Positions 34,021-42,551 are shown, numbered from the stretch's first letter. The stretch is 64,000 bases of DNA from Bacillus methanolicus (GCF_008764295.1 NZ_VTQX01000007.1:88557-152556); one strand, 5' to 3'. Notes: generated by a model from the letters alone, not told the origin. Numbers and translations are program-made.

Positions 34021-36090
34021 GTGGTTGAGCTTAATTCTGAATATCACTCATTGGCCAATACCGTTTTTATGCAAATGCAAGAGGGGATCATCGTGTTAGA
34101 TGAACAGTTAAAAATCGTTAAGCTAAACCTTTGGGCCCAAGAAGTTATTGGCTATAAAGAACAACTGCTTACTGGTAAAGACTATTCCATCTTATTTTGC
34201 AACTTAACGGATTATCAAAGGATCATTGCTCATCTTTTCGAACATCATAGGTGGACAGGCGAGGTTGCCAAAAAGCGCTTCAATGGGGAAGTTTATATAG
34301 AATTCATGAATATCCGTACTATTTTTGATTCAACTGGCAAAATAAAAGAATATGCCGTCGTTTTTAGGGACATGACAAAACAGAAGAATTACGAAAATGA
34401 AAGGCAGTTAGCAGCAAAGGTACTTGAAAATATAAGCGAGGGTGTCATTGTTACAGATAAAGACGGCAATATACTATCTGTCAACCCTGCTTTTGAACTT
34501 GTAACCGGCTATGTTGAAGAAGAAGTATATGGACATAACCCAAGGATTTTTCAATCGGGAATTCATGGTCCTCAGTTTTACCATGAGATGTGGAATAGTG
34601 TCTTGACAAAAGGTAAATGGCAAGGAGAGATTTGGAATAAAAAGAAGAATGGCGATGTTTACCCTGAGTGGCTGACCATTAGTTCAATTAAGGATGACAA
34701 AGGAGAAATTACGAACTTTGTCGCGGTCTTTTCTGATATTACTGACCGAAAACATACAGAGGAAAAATTAAGACAACTCGCCCATTACGATTCTTTGACA
34801 GGCGTCGCCAATCGCTATACATTGAATACCCATTTAGAAAGTCTTATTGACACAGCTTCCAAATATAATCAGCAACTTGCTGTTTTATTTTTAGATTTAG
34901 ACCGGTTTAAACATATTAATGATACACTTGGACATAATTACGGCGATCAGCTTTTGAAGGAAGTCTCTTTTCGGCTAAAAGGCTTGATCAAAAATAAAGA
35001 CTTAATTGCAAGATTGGGAGGAGACGAATTTGTGATCGTCCTATCTAATATTAAGCATCCGAAAGAGGCTGTCAACGTGGCCGAGGATATAATCCAAACG
35101 CTTTCGACTTCTTCTTTTATATTGAAACATCATGAAGTGTATGTTTCAACTAGTATTGGAATTAGCTTATTTCCACTTGATGGTCATTCATTAGAAACAC
35201 TGTTGCGGAATGCTGATAAGGCCATGTATAAAGCAAAATCCAGTGGGAGAAATCATTATCAGCTTTATCATGAAGAAATGCATCATGATGAATCAAAGCA
35301 AATGAAAATGGAAGTTGGCCTTCGCAAAGCGCTTGAGCAAAAAGAATTTTTTCTAGTTTATCAACCGCAAATCCACCTGAAAACAGGAAAAATTATTGGA
35401 ATTGAAGCATTAATTCGCTGGAAGCGGGAAGGGCAAGAGATCATTTCACCGGAACAATTTATCCCATTAGCGGAGGAAACTGGACTAATCATACCGATTA
35501 GTGAATGGGTTATAAAACAAGCGTGTGAGGATGCACAACAGCTTCATTTACTTGGCCATTCCAATTTGAGCGTCAGTATTAACATCTCTGCCCTTCATTT
35601 CAATCAAGAAAACTTTGTGAAATCAGTAGAAGCCATTTTGCAGCAAACAAATATTAATCCTCATTTACTTGATTTTGAGTTAACGGAGAGTATGATTATG
35701 CCGAATGCTTCACAAACAATAAGTAAATTAGTGAAGCTGAAAAAGTTAGGGATAAAGCTGTCGATTGATGATTTTGGAACAGGTTATTCATCTTTGAGTT
35801 ATTTAAACCGTTTTCCATTGGATAGACTGAAAATAGATAAAAGCTTTATTGAAAATCTTAACAAATATCATGACGATTCCAGTATTGTGGAAGCGATCAT
35901 TTCGATTGCACATCGCTTAAATCTCTCGGTTGTTGCCGAAGGCGTGGAGAACAAAAAACAATTATTATTTTTGAAAACAGAAAACTGTGATCATATCCAA
36001 GGTTTTTATATCACAAAACCACTTCCGCTTGCAGAACTCATTCGTTTTCTCGCAGAGTGGGAAGAAGATCTATTAAATTGGCTTTGTTAA
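34021..36090 (+). CDS. PAS-PAS-GGDEF-EAL sensor for cyclic di-GMP turnover
   Basis: A 689-residue soluble protein. Two PAS sensor domains (about residues 10-120 and 130-245; each has the closing F-x-DIT/DMT-x-RK style motif) are followed by a GGDEF diguanylate cyclase domain with the signature intact (RLGGDEF near residue 333). A C-terminal EAL phosphodiesterase domain has IGIEALIRW near residue 460 and DDFGTGYSSLSYL near residue 580. Both catalytic signatures look complete, so net direction cannot be predicted. The start is GTG 34021 behind GGAGGT. It is a single gene with no visible partner. There is no transmembrane segment, so it probably senses a cytoplasmic signal. Confidence 0.93.
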   Translation: MVELNSEYHSLANTVFMQMQEGIIVLDEQLKIVKLNLWAQEVIGYKEQLLTGKDYSILFCNLTDYQRIIAHLFEHHRWTGEVAKKRFNGEVYIEFMNIRTIFDSTGKIKEYAVVFRDMTKQKNYENERQLAAKVLENISEGVIVTDKDGNILSVNPAFELVTGYVEEEVYGHNPRIFQSGIHGPQFYHEMWNSVLTKGKWQGEIWNKKKNGDVYPEWLTISSIKDDKGEITNFVAVFSDITDRKHTEEKLRQLAHYDSLTGVANRYTLNTHLESLIDTASKYNQQLAVLFLDLDRFKHINDTLGHNYGDQLLKEVSFRLKGLIKNKDLIARLGGDEFVIVLSNIKHPKEAVNVAEDIIQTLSTSSFILKHHEVYVSTSIGISLFPLDGHSLETLLRNADKAMYKAKSSGRNHYQLYHEEMHHDESKQMKMEVGLRKALEQKEFFLVYQPQIHLKTGKIIGIEALIRWKREGQEIISPEQFIPLAEETGLIIPISEWVIKQACEDAQQLHLLGHSNLSVSINISALHFNQENFVKSVEAILQQTNINPHLLDFELTESMIMPNASQTISKLVKLKKLGIKLSIDDFGTGYSSLSYLNRFPLDRLKIDKSFIENLNKYHDDSSIVEAIISIAHRLNLSVVAEGVENKKQLLFLKTENCDHIQGFYITKPLPLAELIRFLAEWEEDLLNWLC

Positions 36091-36095
36091 ACAGA

Positions 36096-36168
36096 ATTGT
36101 TGAACAAATTTTTTGACTCATTGCATGTGAAACCTTGGTTTTATAATTTTTTTAGTAGAACTGGAGGT
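36096..36168 (+). repeat. Dispersed repeat, copy C
   Basis: TTGTTGAACAAATTTTTTGACTC, then ATGTGAAACCTTGG and TTTTAGTAGAACTGGAGG align with copies A and B with one small deletion. It lies between the GGDEF/EAL gene and ypsC. Confidence 0.6.
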
Positions 36169-36173
36169 TCTTC

Positions 36174-36246
36174 TGATTCCATGAAGCCGTAAGAAATCTC
36201 ATTTTCTCCTTACGGTTGATGAATCAGAGAAAAATTGAACTATAAT
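36174..36246 (+). promoter_or_regulatory. Extended hairpin and promoter upstream of ypsC
   Basis: CTGATTC (36174) and CCGTAAG pair with CTTACGG and GAATCAG (ending near 36227), an interrupted two-part stem. A -35-like TTGATG (36216-36221) lies in its right arm, and TATAAT is at 36241-36246 (19-base spacer). The overlap of structure and promoter is notable but may be incidental. Confidence 0.45.
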
Positions 36247-36290
36247 CAACACCGACATCATAGCAAAGCTATTAAATAAAGGGTGAAAAA

Positions 36291-37460
36291 ATGTCTAAAT
36301 ATCAATTAATTGCTACTGCTGCAATGGGGTTAGAAGCAATAGTGGCGAAGGAAGTAAGAGCACTTGGTTATGAATGTGAAGTGGACAATGGCCGTATTAA
36401 CTTTCGTGGTGATGAGCTTGCTATAGTACGCAGCAATTTGTGGCTCAGAACCGCAGATCGGATTAAATTAGTAGTGGGAGAGTTTAAAGCAACGACCTTT
36501 GATGAACTTTTTGAAAGAACAAAGGCGTTGCCTTGGGAACAGTTTTTACCTGAAAATGCTGAATTTCCTGTTTCTGGGAAATCTGTGAAATCAAAATTAT
36601 TCAGCGTATCTGATTGTCAAGCAATTGTTAAAAAAGCAATTGTAGAACGACTCCGTAAACATTATAAAAAAACAAGTTGGTTTGAAGAAAATGGCCCGCT
36701 ATTTAAAATCGAAGTTTCATTATTAAAAGATAAAGCTTTGTTAACGATTGATTGCAGTGGTGCAGGGCTGCATCGCAGAGGCTACCGCATAGGACAAGGG
36801 GAAGCACCTATTAAAGAAACTTTGGCGGCGGCATTAGTTTTATTAACGAATTGGACTCCTGATCGTCCTTTTGTTGATCCATTTTGCGGATCCGGGACAC
36901 TTCCAATTGAAGCTGCTTTAATTGGACAAAATATTGCCCCTGGCTTTAATCGAGAGTTTATTTCAGAAAATTGGGGTTGGATTACTGCGAAGCATTGGGA
37001 TGAAGGTAGAATGGAGGCGGAAGATCTCGCTCGCTACGATCAGCCTATTGATATTACAGGCTCTGATTTGGATCATCGTATGGTTAAGATCGCTAGTGAA
37101 AATGCAATTGAAGCAGGATTTGCTGATTTGCTTACCTTTAAACAAATGCAGGTGAAAGATTTTACGACAACGAAGGAATACGGAGTAATCGTTGGAAACC
37201 CACCGTATGGCGAAAGATTAGGGGATAAAGAAGCGGTTGAAAAGATGTACCGCGAAATGGGACAGGCTTTGGCCCCTTATGATACATGGTCTGTCTATAT
37301 GCTTACCGCAAATGAAAATTTTGAGGCATGCTATGGCAAGCCAGCAACAAAGAAAAGAAAATTATTTAATGGGTTTATTAAAACTGATTATTACCAGTAT
37401 TGGGGGAAAAGACCTCCAAAGAATAAGGATGAAGGTATAAACAAACGATTAAAAGAATAG
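36291..37460 (+). CDS. ypsC: THUMP-domain 23S rRNA guanine-N2 methyltransferase-like protein YpsC
   Basis: A 389-residue SAM-dependent methyltransferase. The N-terminal THUMP/ferredoxin-like RNA-binding region (residues about 1-155) includes VSLLKDKALLTIDCSGAGLHRRGYR. The Rossmann methyltransferase domain has DPFCGSGTLPIEAA near residue 198 and the base-flipping motif GNPPYGERLGD near residue 301, typical of N2-guanine enzymes such as RlmL/RlmK. The exact rRNA position is inferred by family. It follows rnpB and the GGDEF/EAL insertion, and is followed by a small gene 37 bases later. Confidence 0.9.
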   Translation: MSKYQLIATAAMGLEAIVAKEVRALGYECEVDNGRINFRGDELAIVRSNLWLRTADRIKLVVGEFKATTFDELFERTKALPWEQFLPENAEFPVSGKSVKSKLFSVSDCQAIVKKAIVERLRKHYKKTSWFEENGPLFKIEVSLLKDKALLTIDCSGAGLHRRGYRIGQGEAPIKETLAAALVLLTNWTPDRPFVDPFCGSGTLPIEAALIGQNIAPGFNREFISENWGWITAKHWDEGRMEAEDLARYDQPIDITGSDLDHRMVKIASENAIEAGFADLLTFKQMQVKDFTTTKEYGVIVGNPPYGERLGDKEAVEKMYREMGQALAPYDTWSVYMLTANENFEACYGKPATKKRKLFNGFIKTDYYQYWGKRPPKNKDEGINKRLKE

Positions 37461-37497
37461 AATACTATTGTCATTAATTGGATTTGGAGGAGTGGCA

Positions 37498-37674
37498 ATG
37501 AGATATTCTGCTATTGATTTTAATACGATCGAACGTGCCTTATCGTACACGATTGAAGCACTCGAACTTGAGCAAAATGAAGAGCTTCAATCCTCAGTAT
37601 TAGAGGAGCTTGTGAATGCAAAAGAAGAATTGAAACGAGCGTTGTCATATTCTTTATCACGAATGAATGGGTAA
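37498..37674 (+). CDS. Small acidic helical protein of unknown function
   Basis: A 58-residue frame starting at ATG 37498 with GGAGGAG upstream (MRYSAIDFNTIERALSYT). It is glutamate/leucine-rich with an amphipathic helical look (EALELEQNEELQSSVLEELVNAKEEL) and no membrane segment. It is followed by a strong terminator, so it forms a two-gene unit with ypsC. I do not recognise the family. Confidence 0.7.
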   Translation: MRYSAIDFNTIERALSYTIEALELEQNEELQSSVLEELVNAKEELKRALSYSLSRMNG

Positions 37675-37702
37675 TGGGCTTCAAAAACAAATTCAGTCAA
37701 AG

Positions 37703-37738
37703 GACTGACTCTATTTCGATTCAGAGTTAGTCTTTTTT
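37703..37738 (+). terminator. Terminator of ypsC unit
   Basis: GACTGACTCT (37703-37712) pairs with AGAGTTAGTC (37723-37732), one G-U pair, followed by five or more Ts. Confidence 0.87.
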
Positions 37739-37893
37739 CTTGTATTATAGGTATATGCTGAGTATGCTAAATGATGGGTTTAGGTCATAGTAAGGTACTG
37801 ATTTATACCATAGAACGTTTTTTTACAGTTAGTGTGATCAAGTAAATGTTTATAGTAGTTGTGGAGAGAAGAAAGAATTAGTGGAGGATATTC

Positions 37894-39816
37894 ATGCATA
37901 AAACTAAATTGCCTTTTACAGTTTCGAAGACCGAAACCTTTATCGATAAATTAGGGGAATGGATTGGAGATGTTTTTTACGATATTTTACCTGAAGCGGG
38001 CTTTGAGCTTCGGGATGAGCAAGTTTATATGGCTTTTCAATTAGAGAAGGCCTTTAAGGAAAAAAAAGTAATCTTTGCAGAAGCCGGTGTGGGTACCGGG
38101 AAAACAATTGTTTATCTACTATATGCCATATGCTATGCACGATATATGAATAAACCGGCAATCATTGCTTGTGCTGATGAAAATTTAATCGAACAGCTTG
38201 TTAAAAAGGAAGGCGATATCGCCCGTCTTGAAAAAGCACTTGATTTAACGATTGATGTTCGATTAGCAAAGTCAAGAGATCAATATTTGTGTTTGAAGAA
38301 ATTAGACAAGTCTGTTTTGGAAGGGGCACCGTATAGCGAAGTTTACGACGAGCTCCCTGCATTTGTTCATAGTGATACTTCGATGCAGGCTTTTTCCCGC
38401 TATGGAGATCGAAAGGACTACCCACAATTAACCAATCAACAATGGCGAAATATTGGCTGGGATCCGCTACAGGACTGCTTTTCATGTGACTTGAGGCATC
38501 GTTGTGGTCAAACGTTACACCGGGACTATTATCGGAATGCGACAGATTTAATTATTTGCTCTCATGATTTTTATATGGAACATATTTGGACAAAGGAATC
38601 AAGAAAAAGAGAAGGACAGCTACCACTGTTACCAGAAAGCTCGTCTGTTGTTTTTGATGAAGGACATTTGCTTGAATATGCTAGCCAAAAAGCTCTCACT
38701 TATAGACTTTCAGAGTTGACGCTTGAGACATTGCTGACAAAATTGATGGAGAATGATGTACGCGAAAAAACGCTTCACATTATTGACAAAGCAATCATTG
38801 AAAACGAACGCTTTTTTGCTGAAATTACAAAAGTGGCAAGTAAAAATGGGGATTCGGAAAAACAAATGCTTACGAAGACGCCTAAGGTGTTAGCTCAAGC
38901 AAAAACATTGCAAAACCTTCTTATGGAGCTTGAGGAGGAGCTTGTATTTGAAAGTGAAATGTACGTGATTAATGAATATGATTTGAAAATTGTTGAGGAA
39001 TATTTAGAACAAATTACGTATTCGTTATCTTTATTTTTAAAGGAGTTAAAAGGGATAATTTGGTTCGAAGCAGTGAATGAGGAAAGGACACTCGTGATCA
39101 TGCCAAGAATGGTTGAAGACATTATGAGAGAGGATGTTTTTTCGCAAAAGAAACCTTTTATCTTTTCATCAGCAACATTATCAGAAAACGGGTCATTGCA
39201 ATATATTGCGAAGAGTTTGGGCATTGATAATTATTTATCATTCTCTGTGAAGTCACCTTTCGATTATGAAGAAAAGATGATGATCCATATGCCTACTTTT
39301 AATCATGAGAATCTGCTAGAAAAGTATAAATATACGCTTGAACAACTTCGTGCATCTAATGGAAAAGCGCTCGTTCTTTTTACAAAAGATGAAGATTTAA
39401 AGCAATTTAAAGCATTTTCTGACGGACAGACTGAATTTCCCATTTATTTCGAGGGAGATGCGGAAATTAGTACTTTAGTTGCTCGTTTTCAAAACGAGGT
39501 TGATTCGGTTCTTTGTGCAATCCATTTATGGGAAGGGTTAGATATTCCTGGTAGAGCACTCGAGAATGTTATTATTTTTGATTTACCTTTTCCTCCACAT
39601 GATCCGGTCTTTACTGCTAAACGTGAAGGAGCTGAAAATCCATTTGAAGAAGTGGATATGCCTTACATGATCCTTCGTTTACGGCAAGGAATTGGGCGCC
39701 TTATCCGTACACACGACGATTGTGGAAGTGTTCATGTTTTAATTGATGACAAGTTAAATAATTACGTATTGGAAAAAGTAAAGCAAGTCCTTCCTGTAAA
39801 AGCAAAAGAATATTAA
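37894..39816 (+). CDS. ypvA: DinG/XPD-family iron-sulfur helicase YpvA
   Basis: A 640-residue superfamily 2 helicase with Walker A AGVGTGKTIVY near residue 64, DEGH near residue 255 and late motifs IHLWEGLDIPG and RQGIGRLIR. Unlike the DinG at 8518, it retains an iron-sulfur set: Cys near residue 133 (YLCLKK) and the cluster FSC-x2, C-x5-C near residues 193-203 (DCFSCDLRHRCGQ). It has no exonuclease domain. It likely unwinds damaged or structured DNA; substrate is unknown. Position after ypsC matches B. subtilis ypvA. Confidence 0.9.
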   Translation: MHKTKLPFTVSKTETFIDKLGEWIGDVFYDILPEAGFELRDEQVYMAFQLEKAFKEKKVIFAEAGVGTGKTIVYLLYAICYARYMNKPAIIACADENLIEQLVKKEGDIARLEKALDLTIDVRLAKSRDQYLCLKKLDKSVLEGAPYSEVYDELPAFVHSDTSMQAFSRYGDRKDYPQLTNQQWRNIGWDPLQDCFSCDLRHRCGQTLHRDYYRNATDLIICSHDFYMEHIWTKESRKREGQLPLLPESSSVVFDEGHLLEYASQKALTYRLSELTLETLLTKLMENDVREKTLHIIDKAIIENERFFAEITKVASKNGDSEKQMLTKTPKVLAQAKTLQNLLMELEEELVFESEMYVINEYDLKIVEEYLEQITYSLSLFLKELKGIIWFEAVNEERTLVIMPRMVEDIMREDVFSQKKPFIFSSATLSENGSLQYIAKSLGIDNYLSFSVKSPFDYEEKMMIHMPTFNHENLLEKYKYTLEQLRASNGKALVLFTKDEDLKQFKAFSDGQTEFPIYFEGDAEISTLVARFQNEVDSVLCAIHLWEGLDIPGRALENVIIFDLPFPPHDPVFTAKREGAENPFEEVDMPYMILRLRQGIGRLIRTHDDCGSVHVLIDDKLNNYVLEKVKQVLPVKAKEY

Positions 39817-39826
39817 AACACAATTG

Positions 39827-39872
39827 CCCCCCTTCAGAGAACGAAGAATCGTTCATATGAAGGGGGGTTTTT
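39827..39872 (+). terminator. Terminator of ypvA
   Basis: CCCCCCTTCA (39827-39836) pairs perfectly with TGAAGGGGGG (39858-39867), followed by five Ts. The gap 39873-40054 to the convergent SufT-like gene has no visible gene. Confidence 0.88.
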
Positions 39873-40054
39873 CGCCTATAGTTAAGAACAACTTTCTGCT
39901 TCAAAGCTCCAATTGTGTAAATTTAAGTTGCCAAAGTGTTAAAGGGGGTGCTCTAGCTTTAAGTTTGTATAGCTTTTCAAATGATTTTGAATATTTGAGG
40001 AACAGCAGTAATTTAGAGGAACTACTTTTAAGAGATACTTATTATGATTCAGTT

Positions 40055-40372
40055 TTATCGTCCAATCGCTTTTAAGCCTGCCTCTGTCATTTTTTCAGGC
40101 GACCAAGCAGGTTCCCACACAAGTTGGATTTCAGCATGGTCAATTTCTTCAAGCTCGAGTACACAATGTTTAACACCGCCAATAATGCTGTCATGTAAAG
40201 GACAACCGGGAGTGGTTAACGTCATGACGATTTCCACCGCATTTTCCTCAACGAGAGAGATATCGTAAATAAGTCCAAGGTCGACGACGTTAATATTTAA
40301 TTCCGGGTCCATTACCTTTTTTAAATGCTCGCGAATTTTATCTACTAAGGCAATTTGTTCTTGTAGATTCAT
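40055..40372 (-). CDS. SufT/MIP18-like metal-sulfur cluster assembly protein (DUF59)
   Basis: A 105-residue single-domain DUF59 protein with the family core DPELNINVVDLGLIYDI near residue 22, a reactive-cysteine loop TTPGCPLHDSI near residue 54, and the closing VWEPAWSPEKMTE. Such proteins help assemble iron-sulfur clusters. It lies 12 bases downstream of the NnrS-like membrane protein gene in the same minus-strand operon as two DUF2249 genes, with an AGGAGG ribosome site. A role in building or repairing clusters in the anaerobic/nitrosative response is inferred from this context. Confidence 0.85.
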   Translation of the reverse strand: MNLQEQIALVDKIREHLKKVMDPELNINVVDLGLIYDISLVEENAVEIVMTLTTPGCPLHDSIIGGVKHCVLELEEIDHAEIQLVWEPAWSPEKMTEAGLKAIGR

Positions 40373-40384
40373 TTTCGTAACCTC

Positions 40385-41629
40385 CTATTTTTTAATAACG
40401 GCGAGTATCGCAATTCCGAAGACAATGGATGCTGCTGTAACGAGTAGCTGTCCAATGTAGAAGAGCATCTGCCCATTTAGGGCAATGCTTATAGAAACAA
40501 GTAAAATACCGAAAATAAACGATAGAAAGATCGGAAGTGCTAATTTTTCATTAATCATATCTTTCAAAGCTGGGACATCCTTTTTTCCAATAACATGCGA
40601 ATACTTGTGCGTCCACCAAAGGAATGGAACGATTTTATAAAGGTAGCCAATAATACTATAGGCAATCCAAAGCATGATATAAGCAACGATTAGGGGAGCA
40701 GCCAAGCTTGCAAATTGATTGCTTATACATGCAATAAAAGCAAGTAAATGAATCATTTCACCAAAGATAATCGCTAATAAAGCAAAGCGAAAAGGCAGAT
40801 CAAGTTTTTTCTTTACTCTTTTTTTCAAGATCAGGTAAATGTGCCACATAAAGCTACTGAAGCCGACTAAGAGTAAGAAAAATCCACATTTAAACAACCA
40901 AGAAAAATCGAGAACAAACGACAACAATACGAATAGCAACCCTGTGCTATAAAAGCCATAAACATATTTTGCTTGCTTCATCTCATAGCCGTGGGAAAGG
41001 GAAAACATCGGTGCCATTTTATAGGAGAAACCAAAAATCAGCAGTGTAAACCAGCCAGAGATTCCCAATAATAAATGGCTATGAAAAAGGATTGAATAAT
41101 AATTGCTAGCAAATCCTGTTTTCATGCTAAAAACTAATGAAATTCCCATTATGATCGTTAGGAACAAACAGACTAATGCACTTCCGACAAAAAGAGTAAG
41201 GATATTTGGTTTTGCTTGTTTTCGCAAGGTCATCCCCATTTGAATAAGGAACATAATGATCCCAATAAGCATGATGATCCCGGGAATGAGGGCTTTACTA
41301 GGGATGATATAAAGGGCAATAGCAAAGGAGACAACCCCAACCGCTGTGACAGCAAATTGTATAAAACCGAATTTTTCATTCCATATCGGAGTCAAAAATG
41401 CTACCGGCACCAATTGATACATAGCACCCATTGCGATCATTAACGCCCATCCTAATATAAATAAATGGGCAGCAGACCAAATTGCTGGAATGCGGAAGTG
41501 CCCATTTATAAAAGCATCCCCGTTAAAAAGAATGAGAAATTGAGAAATAAGAAGCGCAAGTATACTAAAAAAAATAAAAGAAAAAGGTAATTTAATGTTC
41601 GTTTCACTCCCTGTATTCTTCACTATCAT
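40385..41629 (-). CDS. Multi-pass heme-copper-oxidase / NnrS-like membrane protein
   Basis: A 414-residue, very hydrophobic protein with about 12 predicted membrane helices and no hydrophilic domain. Histidine patterns resemble heme sites: AAHLFILGWALMIAMG near residue 53 looks like helix II of heme-copper oxidases, and HSHLLLGISGW near residue 182 resembles the H-x-H of helix X. The paired histidines of a copper-B site are not seen, so it is not a normal oxidase. Length, topology and context (DUF2249, SufT-like, Fnr-type operator) fit the NnrS/orphan subunit I-like group linked to nitric oxide. It is the third gene of a four-gene minus-strand operon. The function is unproven. Confidence 0.65.
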   Translation of the reverse strand: MIVKNTGSETNIKLPFSFIFFSILALLISQFLILFNGDAFINGHFRIPAIWSAAHLFILGWALMIAMGAMYQLVPVAFLTPIWNEKFGFIQFAVTAVGVVSFAIALYIIPSKALIPGIIMLIGIIMFLIQMGMTLRKQAKPNILTLFVGSALVCLFLTIIMGISLVFSMKTGFASNYYSILFHSHLLLGISGWFTLLIFGFSYKMAPMFSLSHGYEMKQAKYVYGFYSTGLLFVLLSFVLDFSWLFKCGFFLLLVGFSSFMWHIYLILKKRVKKKLDLPFRFALLAIIFGEMIHLLAFIACISNQFASLAAPLIVAYIMLWIAYSIIGYLYKIVPFLWWTHKYSHVIGKKDVPALKDMINEKLALPIFLSFIFGILLVSISIALNGQMLFYIGQLLVTAASIVFGIAILAVIKK

Positions 41630-41642
41630 GAAACCATCTTCC

Positions 41643-41849
41643 TTACTTTGTAATTTTTATTGTGAAGCTTCCATCCTCGTTTGGTTCAGTTATATGTTTA
41701 AAGCCTAGCTCATCTAATTGTTCATAAAGAAACATTGGTCTACGATCATTGATGATTTCCAATGTATCTCCTTCAGCTAAAGTCTCTAGAGCGCGAAGTG
41801 TCCTCATCATTGGATTAGGCGGTTCTAATCCGCGATTATCTAATCTCAT
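41643..41849 (-). CDS. DUF2249 protein (68 aa)
   Basis: A small TusA-like-fold protein. The N-terminal GLEPPNPMMRTLRALETLAEG and DTLEIINDRRPMFLYEQLDELGF segments are the usual DUF2249 pattern (acidic/proline loop, then helix and a strand with DRRP), ending in FTIKITK. Its ATG overlaps the stop of the upstream DUF2249 gene by 4 bases. DUF2249 proteins recur next to nitrite/nitric-oxide genes in many bacteria, but their biochemical role is unknown to me. Confidence 0.82.
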   Translation of the reverse strand: MRLDNRGLEPPNPMMRTLRALETLAEGDTLEIINDRRPMFLYEQLDELGFKHITEPNEDGSFTIKITK

Positions 41850-42088
41850 TTTGATTCCCCCTTTTTTGTAAATGTTACTTTCCAGTGTTTTTTCTCAAGC
41901 TGTTCTGCCTGATGGACAAAACCTTTTGCTTTCAAAACAGCGAAAAGAGGGGTAGGCTTAAAAGGGGCATGGAGAATAAAGACATCCCCACTTTCTAAGC
42001 CTTTAACAGCCACCATAATTTTTTGGAATGGCTCTATCTTGTTTTTCAGATCCTCACGAACATCTAATTCTACGACACGTTTTTCCAT
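41846..42088 (-). CDS. DUF2249 protein (80 aa), first gene of the minus-strand operon
   Basis: MEKRVVELDVREDLKNK at the start, then LESGDVFILHAPFKPTPLF and HWKVTFTKKGE. The D-x-R-x-x-L opening and the H-A-P-F-x-P-x-P-L loop are typical DUF2249 features. The ATG at 42088 is preferred because GGGAGAG lies six bases upstream; the ATG at 42094 would touch it. It leads the operon DUF2249-DUF2249-NnrS-like-SufT-like. Its promoter carries a Fnr-type operator and a Fur-like box. Confidence 0.82.
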   Translation of the reverse strand: MEKRVVELDVREDLKNKIEPFQKIMVAVKGLESGDVFILHAPFKPTPLFAVLKAKGFVHQAEQLEKKHWKVTFTKKGESK

Positions 42089-42117
42089 ATTCATCTCTCC
42101 CTTATGTCTTTTCTTTA

Positions 42118-42160
42118 ATGATAATCATTTTCATTAAGTGATATCGTGATGTAAATCACA
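42118..42160 (-). promoter_or_regulatory. Minus-strand promoter with Fnr-type operator and overlapping Fur-like box
   Basis: CGTGATGTAAATCACA (42145-42160) fits TGTGA-N6-TCACA. On the minus strand, TATCAT (42118-42123) is centred 32 bases downstream of it, so the operator would be near -41.5. TGATAATCATTTTCA (42119-42133) matches the Bacillus Fur 7-1-7 consensus TGATAAT-N-ATTATCA except at one base and covers the -10. Confidence 0.7.
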
Positions 42161-42185
42161 AGACATGAAGAATTTTATTTTCAAG

Positions 42186-42228
42186 TGTGATGGTGTTCAC
42201 TTCTCCAAAATATTGCACGCTCTATACT
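42186..42228 (+). promoter_or_regulatory. Plus-strand Fnr-type promoter of the divergent DUF2249 gene
   Basis: TGTGATGGTGTTCACT (42186-42201), TGTGA-N6-TCACW, followed by TATACT (42223-42228). The centre-to-centre distance is 32 bases, predicting operator position -41.5 and a start near 42235. It is nearly the same as the hcp operator. Confidence 0.75.
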
Positions 42229-42273
42229 ACATATGTAAGGAACGAAGTTTACAATTTAAGGGGAGTGAGTAAT

Positions 42274-42507
42274 ATGAAAAATTTCGCAGCTGAAGTGATT
42301 GCGCCCAATTATCCACCGAAAGAAAAACATCCAAAGATTATTAACACTTTTGATTCCCTCCAACCAGGGGAGTTTATGTTGCTAGTAAATGACCATGATC
42401 CCAAGCCATTAAGATATCAATTTATGATAGAAAGAACAGATACATTTACATGGGAGTACTTAGAAGAAGGTCCTGAACTTTGGAGAGTAGCGATCGGAAA
42501 AAAATAG
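42274..42507 (+). CDS. DUF2249 protein (77 aa), divergent
   Basis: Starts at ATG 42274 behind AAGGGGAG. The full DUF2249 signature is present: FDSLQPGEFMLLVNDHDPKPLRYQF and WEYLEEGPELWRVAIGKK. The D-H-D-P-x-P-L motif and W-E-Y-L-E-x-G-P are strongly conserved in the family. It faces away from the other two DUF2249 genes, has its own Fnr-type promoter and is followed by a hairpin, so it is monocistronic. An upstream extension to 42187 would start inside the operator and is rejected. Confidence 0.88.
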   Translation: MKNFAAEVIAPNYPPKEKHPKIINTFDSLQPGEFMLLVNDHDPKPLRYQFMIERTDTFTWEYLEEGPELWRVAIGKK

Positions 42508-42516
42508 GAATCAGAT

Positions 42517-42551
42517 GAGAGGGTTTGTTTTTGAAACGATCCTCTTTTTCT
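42517..42551 (+). terminator. Probable terminator of the divergent DUF2249 gene
   Basis: GAGAGG with GTTT pairs with AAAC and CCTCT, imperfect stem, followed by TTTTTC. Confidence 0.6.

Noticed and set aside
42187..42273. N-terminal extension of the divergent DUF2249 protein
   Set aside because: It would begin inside the Fnr-type operator and before the predicted transcription start; the ATG at 42274 has a strong ribosome site.
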